From: Amaurobius ferox
Lineage: Eukaryota; Arthropoda; Arachnida; Araneae; Amaurobiidae
Direction: 5' to 3'
DNA length: 64,000 nucleotides
Assembly: GCA_951213105.1 (NCBI GenBank)
Contig: OX578145.1
Span: forward strand, 10,826,610 to 10,890,609
Under the pieces are notes generated by a model. The model ran no database searches, was not told the DNA's origin, and was given only the letters and a program-made list of their open reading frames with translations. How positions within the stretch are numbered: the first letter of the stretch is position 1; each line of letters opens with the position of its first letter. A program made the translations under genes and the position numbers. Shown in pieces: positions 10,727 to 20,921 of this stretch.

Positions 10727-11922
10727 AGAAACACGTATATTATCAAAAATAATCCTACAAAAGTTATAAACACTTTGTATCTGCATTTAAAAGCACCTCC
10801 TCAAACCCTTCAGAATGTTGACGTCTTCAACGACTGCCTAATTAGCATATATCCGGACAGTCCATCGTGTTTGGCTGTAACATACGATATTTGCATACTG
10901 TCATCTACATTCGTAGCGATTTTCAGCTATTCAAATTCAAATACGCTTTCGAAGATTGAAAATTTGCATTGCGTGCTTAACTTTTGGAAGTCAGTGTATA
11001 TCAGAAATTTAAACGGTTTTGTAAAGCACACGTTCTTAGTTCATTTTTTATTATTAATGGTAGTTTTGATAATGTCATTCATGTATTTAAATATTTAAAG
11101 AGGTTTGATGAAATTGTAACTGAAAGCCATACCCTAGAAAGTTGAGGCCTCGCAAGCTGATAGTAACCGGACCGCCAAAATCCTTTCTAATGACCTTTTT
11201 ATACTAATTATGTTACTGCTTACTATGATACTCACCAATTGAATACATTAACATTGAAGGAGTATAATACAGTCACCACTGAAGGGCCCCAACCCATAAA
11301 GAACCCTGGGAGCCAGATAAAAGCCAAATGAGCCCTGGAAGTCAAAGGTCGCTCGGGCACCATAAGTTTAATGGAGCCCGTGTTAGAAAATTCACTGTCC
11401 TCAATCCTTGGATATGGTATATCATTTCCTTTATATATTGTCGATCATGCTTTTTAAAGAAAAGAAGGGGACAATTCATTTTTGAAGCAATGATTTAAAA
11501 TAATATAAAAAACATATTGGTGACTTCTAATTTGCTCGTGCCATAAGCACGTACTTATTACGCCTATTGGCTAATCCAGCGCTGCTTGCAATAAAATTAC
11601 ATGTGGAGTTATCAACAAGCATTCCGGAATGGTGCCTGCATCCAATTCAGCGACACATTGGGTGAACGACTCTAGCTGAAGTTTGAAATTTCTGAGAACC
11701 AAAATCAGTATGGACTAGAATTGTCCAAGTTGCGTTGGTTGTTCGGGAACCTTCTACAGAGGGTATATATATGGATGGACTTTATTCGGAAAAAAGTTAT
11801 ATTATGTCATACGAGTTAAAGGCTCTAAGTGAATTTCGAATACGGTCAGTATTTTGACAATGCAATCTCAGTGTTTCCGTGAATGAGTTGAATATTTAAT
11901 GGCGCTGCTGCTTTATTGATAT
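10727..11922. other. Unassigned intergenic stretch
   Basis: A 107-codon open frame (10775-11098) is AT-driven and has no recognisable domain, so it is not called. 11120-11420 is locally GC-richer (GAAGGGCCCCAACCC, AGCCAGATAAAAGCC) but matches nothing I recognise. Confidence 0.35.
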
Positions 11923-12529
11923 TGCTGCGAACGTGTAGTATCCTCTCACTGGCGTCCCCCGTCTTGTCTTTCGTCTCTATCGCAGACCAAACGGTGCCAT
12001 CAGAGTGTTTTCTCCAGAAGACAGCGGTACGAACATTCTTCCCCTGACGTCACTCAATGGTTGCCAGAAAATTCAAGTCAGAAGAAGGGTTTCCGGATTT
12101 GGCGACATTTGACGGCTTCTTGAAACTTCGAGAAATATCGCCAAATAACGATTATTCTACGAGATATTAGATAATTCTGGAGATTTCTACTGAGATTTTC
12201 AGAAGTTTCTCTAGAGAGACTATAAAAAGGACTCATTACTCCGTTGGAGTTGAGTTGACGAGGTGACACTATACGAGCTACAGTGAACTGTGATTTCTGT
12301 CAATGTTTTGAGAATATAGTAGCCGTTGTTTTGTGAAATTATTATCACCAGTATTTTGAGACTATTATAGCTTATCCTGTGAAATGAGTGGAGAATTTAA
12401 GTGTTGTTTGATTGTATATTGTCCCTGTTGACTTTGTGCTTATGAATAAACGTAAACTATCCAGAAATTTGGACGTGTTCTTGTATTCTGTGTATACACC
12501 CGCGATTTTAGAGGATACGTTTTGTAACA
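11923..12529 (+). mobile_element. Solo LTR (probably Gypsy-like)
   Basis: A 607-bp unit begins TGCTGCGAACG and ends TTTTGTAACA, giving the TG..CA ends of long terminal repeats. Direct ATAT repeats flank it (11919-11922 and 12530-12533), which fits a 4-bp target duplication. It holds a TATA box (TATAAAAAGG, 12221-12230), a GTTGGAGTTGAGTTGACG stretch just downstream as a likely R start, and AATAAA at 12445-12450. No internal region follows, so it is a solo LTR left by recombination. The 4-bp duplication and low complexity of ATAT leave some doubt about the exact ends. Confidence 0.65.
12221..12230 (+). promoter_or_regulatory. TATA box inside the LTR
   Basis: TATAAAAAGG lies mid-LTR, about 220 bp before the AATAAA at 12445, the expected order for U3-R-U5. 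Confidence 0.5.
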
Positions 12530-12533
12530 ATAT

Positions 12534-13088
12534 TAATTCGTAACAACAGAATATCCAATACATTCAGCGAGACAGAGTTATTTGTGCTATTGTATATCGA
12601 TATTTAATTTCTTCTAAAATTTAAAAAAAAACCAATTAATGGACCTATCAGGTTATTCACCACCGCACTTCTATTCTTTAACGTTAAATGAAATTCCATA
12701 AATATATTCTCAAAGTTTGCCGTCTGAGAAGATCAAACGTCCCAGGTCAAATAATGAAGTCTTGAAGATCACGTAACAGAAACAAAAGCAAAAAAAAATG
12801 ATGGACTGATGGGGAAAACTTTTGACTTATTCATCATTCAATGAAAGACGATCTAGAATACCCGTGGGAAATTGTATTTAGACATAAAGTTTCTTTTAAA
12901 AATCACATAACTGCGTTGATATTTCTGGATACTAAAGAAGAGGGATTTGCAATTAGAATCCTCAGCAATTCTGAGAAATTTACGTATTTAAAAATCCATG
13001 TGGGAGGATTATATTGCAATTTAAACAATTGCTCACTGCGGAAGGAAATATCAGGTGTAAAACTTTGAATCTATTGTTATTTGTCACT
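12534..13088. other. AT-rich spacer
   Basis: There is no supported gene; short open frames on both strands have no recognisable content. Confidence 0.4.
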
Positions 13089-14011
13089 CTCCTCATATAT
13101 ATAGTATATTCTATAAGGAAAATATTGTGACGTGGTCGAAAATTCGAATTCGAGTTTTCGACGGTAGAGCGCGTTCCAAGCATCCCTGATCAAGAATAGA
13201 ACATTTTTGAGGTAATGTGTGTGTGTGTCAATTTATGGAGACGATATCTTACGAACGAATGGAGCGATTCGAATGAAATTTGGCAGAAATATTACAATCC
13301 GTGAATACTGGAAGCCCATTGTTTTTAAACACAATCGAATATCCAGAATCCCCTTTAAGTTTTCGAGTGAAATTTTGAAAAAGTCATTAATAATCAAAAC
13401 CTTTAATAAAGTTACGCAAATAGGCATTTCATATGTAATTTTTCCTTAGAAAACGATTTATATAAACTAACGCTAGCATGAACCGTGTTAGCATGAACCG
13501 TTTTCGAGATATTGCAGATTTTTCAAATATATTTATCAAAAAATCCCATAAATTACAAAAAAATATATTAACTGTTGAGAAACATGTTCATTTTTCCTAT
13601 GTAATATCATGCGATAAATTGGGTGACATCATTTTCGTGGATCTAGCTCGTTTCATTCATGAAAAAATATACTTTGTGTAATACTTTTGTATTTGAATGC
13701 CAATTGTCATTTATCTGCTATTAGAATAACTTATTTCTCTGTTCATAACGCTTAGTGAGATTTTGGCGACGAATTTGGCAGAAGTCGTCAACTTGGCGAC
13801 GTTTTCAAATGTTGCCAAATTAAGGAAAATCTCGCTAAATGGATAGAAATGACGCTAAATCAATAAAAATGACGAATAATTGCCTAAAATTCAATATCTT
13901 GGAAAGAATATAAGTATCAACTATATATAAGTATAACCTATTTTTTTTTACTGCAAAAGTAGTAAATTCATTGCATTATATAAGGAAAGTCATGTGCAGT
14001 CCACATCAGAT
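13089..14011 (+). mobile_element. Family A repeat, copy A3 (forward)
   Basis: All blocks are present in order: a weakened left hairpin (TCCTCATATA..TATAAGGAAAAT), AATTCGAGTTTTCGACGG at 13146, a short TG tract at 13217, ACGAACGAATGG near 13251, the GGCGA-rich section at 13760-13900 and the right end TATAAGGAAAGTCATGTG with CCACATCAGATTTTT. The left hairpin arm carries substitutions relative to A5. Confidence 0.8.
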
Positions 14012-15109
14012 TTTTTTAGTTTTAAAAATATATGGTTTATGAAACGTGCCACCTACAGAATTTTTATTTTCCCATACGGCAATTGCGCTGTCCCCTTATT
14101 ACCCTCAATATGTAATACGCCTTGCATTTCATGCGCGGATGCTGGGCACATCAACTTTTCACGCCCTAACATGTAATAAGCCCTAAATACACATGTATCC
14201 CTCTGCGCGGATGTAATATGTTCTAAGTAAGCTCTTTTCATGCTTTCTAAATAAGCATGCTAGGTGGTGGGCGTTTTACAACCTATGAGTTCTTTTGAAA
14301 GGCCCTAAATAAGCGACAGTTTTTTTTTTACCACTAGAAGTAAAATTAATGATTTAAATGCTAAAACATGAAGTTTTCATCGGATAGTTAGAATGGCACG
14401 TTCAGAAAAGCTAAACCGCATATTTCAAAAATTCAAGAAATCAACGTGTTGGATCATTACCTCTTTAGTCACTACTTCTAGTTTGCCAAAAATCTTTTTT
14501 AAGACTACGAAAAACACGTTTTAATATCTACCAGTATTTTCGTATTAATCAGCGGTGTGGTATTTATGTTTGAAAATCTGTAATAGAAAAAAATATTCTT
14601 GTTTCTTTGAATTTTCGGCTCGTCAGTTTTTTTTCTCACTTATTTAGCTTTCATTAAAAGAAAAAAAAATGCGAAAAACAGTACAAAAACTAAAAGAGGA
14701 AGGAGGTGACATTTTAAAATGCTTCAATATTTTGCCCTTTTAAAGAGATTTTTTTGTTGATCCAACTTTAAAGATCGGTACAGAAAAAAAAAAAAAAGGA
14801 AAAACTACTTTTTTTTTTGTACAGATCCTCTTTCCACACATTTAGCTTTTGAAAAGGCGAAGTTACTGTTCATAAACTCATGCAGGAGATAGTTGTTAAA
14901 AATACATCGATTTTTCGCCTTTTTCATGGAAGTTTGAAAATATCATGTTTTTTTTTAAAGTTTTTAAAAAGTTGTTTAAAGTTTAATATAACTCCTTGAA
15001 TCGATATCTAAATTAAAAAAGAAAATAAATAAATACTATAAACTCGCTGCGTTTTAAGCCAGTGCTTTCAAAGTGTGTTTCGTGGATTCTTGGGGTTGGT
15101 ATTCCAAGG
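14012..15109. other. Unassigned AT-rich stretch
   Basis: Homopolymer T/A runs are frequent (14760-14830, 14950). No gene, TIR or repeat family was recognised. Confidence 0.35.
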
Positions 15110-15480
15110 GTTCCGTGACATGGTAGTCTGATGTACATTTTCTTCTAATTTTTATTTCAAAATCTACCGAATATATTTTGCTGAAATGTTTATCATATTT
15201 TTTAGGGGATAATTTGAATATTTCCCAAAACTTTTGAAGCAATTTGTGAATTTTAAATTCGCTTAAAATATGTTTGAAAACTGAGGGTTCAATGTATTTC
15301 ATTTTTTCAACCCGGGTTCAGTCCAAAACTCATTGGGTGGTATTATTTATTTATATTCCCATAGGTCTCACCATTTTGATAAAGTCATTTTTCAGCAGTT
15401 ATCGTGCGAACGGACAGATAGAAAGACAAAATGAACAAAGTCATAAACACTTTTCAACAATGTTGTAAAGTGTTAAAAAA
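15110..15480 (+). mobile_element. Family B repeat fragment (right end)
   Basis: The segment from TTTTTATTTCAAAATCTACCG through TTTCATTTTTTCAACCCGGG, CAGTTATCGTGCGAACGGAC and GACAGA-type repeats to TGTTGTAAAGTGTTAAAAAA is shared with 49850-50226 (same strand) and 51618-52000 (opposite strand). Only the last about 370 bp of the family are present here. Confidence 0.7.
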
Positions 15481-16784
15481 AACGATTACAGTTTTGTATG
15501 TCTAATTTGTTTGGTCCACACTGGGCTTGTCCTCATTTTGGGGTTCCGCCATTAAACTGAATTTCAAAAGGGCTCCGCGATTAAAAAAGGTTTAAAAATC
15601 ACTGTTCTAGGCCAAGTATATATTAGTTTTGGCATGTATTAGTATTCACCTTTCAATATTATGGATTGCGAGGTCAAGATAACCTTTTTGTTATCATTCC
15701 CTTAATTTGCAATTTTCAACAATTTTTCTGTTTACTAACTACGTATTTTCCTACCTATTTTCTACCTTACTTGTACTAATTTTTCCGTTTACTAACAGGT
15801 TATTATAGCTTCGGGTTTGACGGACCCGTCTAAAGCTTCTCAGGAAAGTTACGGATTCTACATCGAGGTAGAATCAGATGTTTAGATCCGATCTGTATCT
15901 GACGAGCGTCCCTAGAAGTCGTGTTGGCGGAAAAGCAATTATTTCGAAAAAGGGTTTGGTTTTGGATACCTAGACCTGGTCCAGGGCTCTAACAGATACT
16001 AGGCTTTAACCAAGGCCCTTACTTCTACAGCCCTGGACCTGGCTGGTCGACGACAGTAATCCCCGGGGCGTAAATAGGCGGAGTTAAGCCTCTTAAATAT
16101 ATAGGCTGGCGCAATAGCGGCTATCTTGACTCCCAAGAAGCTAGGTATCTCAGTTCATAAATGTGTTTTTGGCCTTTTTAATATCTGGGTGTGTATCTTT
16201 GGCTGCTGGGAATTTTATTATTTGCTTTTCAGAATAGAAGTTTAAGTTGTGACACTTTAGGATTTACGATTTCTAATATCCATAAAGGTCAGAACTCCAC
16301 TAGATACGTTCAATAATTCGAACGTATCTAGTGAACTTTACAGAGAGAGTGTACAATAGAGTATAAAAATACTTGGTAAAGTGTACACATTGCATGTCCC
16401 CTTATGCCGGCTGCTCCATAAAATTCTTGTTTATTTTTTAATAACTGAAATATTAAAATTTGAGAATATTTTTTTAATAATTTAAAAACTTTCAGTTTGT
16501 TAAATATCAATTTAAACATTGTTACAATTTTAAGTGTATTTTTCCTCATTTAAGCAAATCAAATATTTTAAACATCTGGATTACTTTTAAATAAATAATA
16601 CTCTAAAATTTTAAATGTTTGTGGCTATATTTAGAATGTTTAAATACTTTGAAATACTCAGACATTATTGTTTAAACAGAAACATTTAGTAATAAGCTGG
16701 CGGATATAAATAAGCCGCGCAATGGAGTATTATATTTTGAGATATAAGCCAATCATCAGGACGACCTGTAAATGATCTTTCATT
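15481..16784. other. Unassigned stretch with one perfect hairpin
   Basis: No gene is supported. It contains the hairpin at 16298-16333, described separately, and a locally GC-richer patch at 15800-16090 without recognisable content. Confidence 0.35.
16298..16333. repeat. Perfect 14-bp stem inverted repeat
   Basis: CACTAGATACGTTC and GAACGTATCTAGTG are exact reverse complements separated by 8 nt (AATAATTC and flank). No T run follows, so it is not a standard terminator. It could be a TIR junction or a recombination scar. Confidence 0.8.
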
Positions 16785-16920
16785 ACTTTCCTTATATACA
16801 TAATGTATAAGGAAAGTATTGTGACGGGGTCGAAAATTCGAATTCGAGTTTTCGACGGTAGAGCACGTTTCAAGAATCCCTGATCACGAATCAGACATTT
16901 TTGAAGTGATGTCTGTGTGT

Positions 16921-16959
<39 letters not shown>

Positions 16960-17683
16960 AAAGTATGTGTGTGTGTGTGTGTGTGTGTCAGTGAGTCTGT
17001 GGAGACGATAACTCACGAACGAATGGACCGATTCGAACCAAATTTGGTACAAAAATCACAATCCGTAAACACTGGAAGCCTATTGTTTTTATACGTGATC
17101 GAATGTTCAGAACCCCCCTATATTTTCGAATGAAATTTTGAAAAAATCGTTAAAAAATCAAAACCGCTAATAAAGTTACGCAAATAGACATTTCTTATGT
17201 AATTTTTCATTAGAAAACGATTGGCATAAATTTTAGAACGCTAACATGAACCGTTCTTGAGATATTGTACATTTTTCAAAAAAATTATGAAAAAGTCACA
17301 TAAAAAAAAAATTCCTATTGAGAAACATGTTCACTTTTCATATGTAATACCATGCGATAAATTGAGTGACATCATTCTCGTGGATCTAGCTCGTTCCATT
17401 CATGAAAAAATATACTTTGAATAATACTTTTGTATTAGAACGCCAATAGTCATTTATCTGCTGTAAGAATAACTTTTTTCTTAGTGCATAACTCTTGGCG
17501 AGATTTCGGCGACGAATTTGGCGGAATGTCGCAAACTTGGCGACTTTTTTGAAATGTTGCCAAATTAATGAAAATCTCGCCAAATGGATAAAAATGATGC
17601 TAAATCAATGAAAATGACGACTAATTGACGAAAATTCAATATCTTGGAAAGAATATTAGTATCTACTATAAGAAAATCCTATT
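16785..17683 (+). mobile_element. Family A repeat, copy A4 (forward, right end missing)
   Basis: The left hairpin at 16785-16817 and all internal blocks are intact, including a long TG microsatellite at 16915-16988. The copy stops after the CTACTATAAGAAAATCC block, and the next copy's left hairpin starts directly at 17684. The right-terminal about 80 bp are absent. Confidence 0.8.
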
Positions 17684-18611
17684 ACTTTCCTTATATACAT
17701 AATGTATAAGGAACGTATTGTGACGGGGTCGAAAATTCGAAATCGAGTTTTCGACTGGAGAGCACGTTTCAAGCATCCCTGATCACGAATCAAACATTTT
17801 TGAAGTGATGTCTGTGTGTGTGTGTGAAAGTATGTGTGTGTGTGTGTGAGAGACTGTGAAGACGATAACTGACAAACGAATGGACCGATTCGATCCAAAT
17901 TTGGTACAAAAATCACAATCCGTAAACACTGGAAGCCTATTGTTTTTATACACAATCGAATGTTAAGAACACCCCTAAATTTTCAAATGAAATTTGGAAA
18001 AAATAGTCAAAAATTCAAAACCACTAATAAAGTTACGCGTATAGACATTTCTTATGTAATTTTTCATTAGAAAACGATTGACATAATTTTTAGAACGCTA
18101 ACATGAACCGTTCTCGAGATATTGCACATTTTTCAAAAAAATTATCAGAAAGTCATATAAAATAAAAAAAAAATATTTCCTCTTGAGAGACATGTTCACT
18201 TTTCAGTAATACCATGCGATATATTGGATGACATCATTCTCGTGGATCTAGCTCGTTCCATTCATGAAAAAAGATACTTTGAGTAATACTTTTGTATTTG
18301 AACGCCAATATTCATTTATCTGCTGTAAGAATAACTTATTTCTTTGTCCATTATGCTTGGCGAGATTTTAGAGACGAATTTTGGCGGAATGTCGCCAACT
18401 TGGCGACTTTTTGAAATGTTGACAAATTAACGAAAATCTCCCCAAATGGATACAAATGACGCTAAATCAATGAAATGACGACTAATTGTCGAAAATTCAA
18501 TATCTTGGAAAGAATATTAGTATCTACTATAAGAAAAACCTATTTATTTTACTGTAAAAGTGGTAAATTCATAACGTTATATAAGGAAAGTCATGTGTTG
18601 CCCACATCAGA
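17684..18611 (+). mobile_element. Family A repeat, copy A5 (forward)
   Basis: A complete copy with hairpin at 17684-17716, a TG tract at 17813-17846, the GGCGA-rich section at 18355-18440 and right end TATAAGGAAAGTCATGTG with CCCACATCAGATTTTTTTT. It is joined head-to-tail with A4, so the two share a single right end. Their sequences are closely similar. Confidence 0.82.
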
Positions 18612-18740
18612 TTTTTTTTGTATTGTAGCGGTTCTAAAAGTGTAGTACGCGTCACTGATTACCCAGTAATATGTTTATAATTTTATAAAGTTTGTTAAAT
18701 TTATAGAAACAAAATTTAACATTTACACACACACATATAT

Positions 18741-19500
18741 ATACAGGGTATCCCCAAAACATTGACCTCGGCTTTTATTCCTTAAATAATGATCTTAGAT
18801 ATATATAATAAATTACAAAGGTGTGTAAAAAAAGGTACAGAATTTTATGAAATCGATTGAAATTTTCAAGGGAATTAAATTTTAAGAAATACAAAATTAA
18901 AATTTTTATACGGCCCTGTACAAAAACATTTTCAATGAGTAAAATGTGCCCCATACACTAATAATGATGTACAAAATTTCAGCATTTTATCATAAAGCGC
19001 TCCAGAGATATGAAAAGACAAAACTGCTGACTTAAACCACTTTCGAATGCACGACATGGGTTCTCAGAGGGAAAAAATCACGTCGGCAGATCGCGTTTCA
19101 GGGGTCATACACAAATTACGAAAGAAAACAATGATTACATAAATAAATAATTATTTTGCTATTTATTGGTACAGAAGTATCTACACTGTTTATAAATAAT
19201 AACTTTACACAAAGATTTCAAAGCTTGTTCAAAATGTTTTCCATCCTTGCTAATACAGAGCTGCATTCGACTGATAACAAGCCTATGATACATTTCTGCT
19301 TTGCGTCATTTGCACTCTTGCTGATAACATTTACATTTTAATTTGTGATTAATCCCTCACCAACTTTGTTTAAACATATCTCTGGGACTATGTTAAAATT
19401 CTGAAATTCTGTACATCATCTTATTAGTGTATGGGGCACATTTTACTCATTGGAAATGTTTTTGTACGGGGGCCGTATAAAAATTTAAATTTTGTATTTA
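18741..19500. mobile_element. Fold-back element with inverted arms of about 125 bp
   Basis: The arm at about 18895-19020 (AAATACAAAATTAAAATTTT, ACGGCC, GAGTAAAATGTGCCCCATAC, CAGAGATATG) recurs in reverse complement at about 19365-19500 with few changes. The left side extends further to TACAGGGTATCCCC at 18741; the matching right outer part is replaced by AT/TG microsatellite. A 61-codon frame between the arms has no recognisable domain. It is probably a non-autonomous DNA transposon. Confidence 0.65.
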
Positions 19501-19545
19501 TATATATATATAGTCATTGAATATATATATATATATAGTCATTGA

Positions 19546-19560
<15 letters not shown>
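19500..19560. repeat. (TA)n blocks interrupted by a short direct repeat
   Basis: Two or three runs of TATATATATA are separated by AGTCATTGAATATA, repeated about every 27 bp. Confidence 0.8.
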
Positions 19561-19584
<24 letters not shown>

Positions 19585-19643
19585 CGTGTGTGTGTGTATG
19601 TGTGTGTGTGTGTGTATGTGTGTATGTGTGTGTGTGTGTGTGT

Positions 19644-19700
<57 letters not shown>

Positions 19701-19722
19701 TATGTGTGTGTGTGTGTGTGTA

Positions 19723-19755
<33 letters not shown>

Positions 19756-19756
19756 T

Positions 19757-19787
<31 letters not shown>

Positions 19788-19812
19788 GTGTCTGTGTGTG
19801 TGTGTGTGTTAG
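19560..19812. repeat. Long (TG)n microsatellite
   Basis: About 250 bp of TG dinucleotides with scattered TATG, TTTG and CGTG interruptions. It yields Cys/Val open frames in all + frames, which are not genes. It lies about 560 bp upstream of the kinase start codon. Confidence 0.97.
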
Positions 19813-20376
19813 CTATACAAGAGGTACACCAGTTATATCCACATTTAAAGAGGGTACGTTAAGCCTAACAGTTTGATAATCACTGCCTGTATTGCATTTA
19901 TGTAATATAAACTTAAATTCAATTAGCAAAACACGTGAACTCACCAAGAAATATCGTAAACAATCAACTCTTTCAACAATGTAAAATATTTGGGTAACAA
20001 GAGAACGAAGAAATGAATCCAACAATACTACGATGGACAACAATGTAAAAAAAAAGACCTATGTTGCAATTTTGTAAAATTCTTTCTTTCAATTTTGGAG
20101 TTTAATGCTATCACTGTGTTTTTACTCTGCGATCTGAAAAGCTATTTAAAATTTGAGTTTTATCAAATTATTTTGTTGACTTTGCAGTTAGTTAACATTC
20201 TTACGACCAGCTCATTCATTTGAGCCTATTTTGACCATCTCGATTTTGATCTGAGAGACCATTAAAATTGTGGTTCTCTCTATCTGAAATCCTTTGGACC
20301 TTAGAATCCTTTGGTCCCTTACTGTCGTCCATTTATACCCGTCAAACACCAGACGGAAATTGACACGACTCCAGAT
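19813..20376 (+). other. Upstream region of the kinase gene
   Basis: There is no clear core promoter. A pyrimidine-rich acceptor-like TTTTGTTGACTTTGCAG ends at 20187, so 20188-20376 may be a 5' UTR segment joined to an upstream non-coding exon. The frame open upstream of ATG 20377 has no in-frame ATG. Confidence 0.35.
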
Positions 20377-20921
20377 ATGGAGCAATTGAAGAATCTTCTC
20401 GATGAAAAGAAGATTGAGGAGGAAGTGTACAGACTTAAACTTCAAGAACACGCCATTAAAGTTCTGGAGGATAAGAAGTACGAGATTGTGAAGCATTTGG
20501 GATCGGGAAGTTTTGGAGATGTCCTTTTGGCCATCTGTCCCGATCGTAACAGCAAGGTCGCCATTAAGATCACAAGGACAGACCGAACATCTGAAAATGA
20601 ACTCAGAACCTGGGCTACCTTTAAGCATCCGAATGTAATGCCGTTGCTAGAAACTTTAGAACTGTCGCATGCTAACATTTTCATAATGCCGCAGATGGCC
20701 CAAGACCTTGAAAGTGTCTTAAGCAGTATGCGAAGGAAGTCATCAGGATTTAGCTTGGTCAAATCGTGGTTGAAAGATATCCTCTGCGGCCTCGATTATA
20801 TGCACAAGAATAAGTTCTGCCATTTGGATTTAAAAACAGACAACGTGATGATTGACTTCAACAATCGAGCTCTTCTCTGTGATTTTACTTTTCTAAGTTT
20901 AACCGTCGAGCCCATCGCTAG
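20377..20921 (+). CDS. Kinase gene exon 1 (N-lobe and catalytic loop)
   Basis: Starts at ATG 20377 (MEQLKNLLDEKKIEEE, a charged helical leader) and codes through the glycine loop, VAIK lysine, HLDLKTDN and DFT. It ends ..GCTAG|GTAAGA, a strong donor, in phase 2. A longer reading upstream would need a non-ATG start. Confidence 0.88.

Noticed and set aside
19517..19876. Cys/Val-rich open frames in three + frames
   Set aside because: They are translations of a (TG)n microsatellite, open in every frame.
20311..20376. Upstream extension of the kinase frame
   Set aside because: It has no ATG; the first in-frame ATG is at 20377 and begins a plausible leader.
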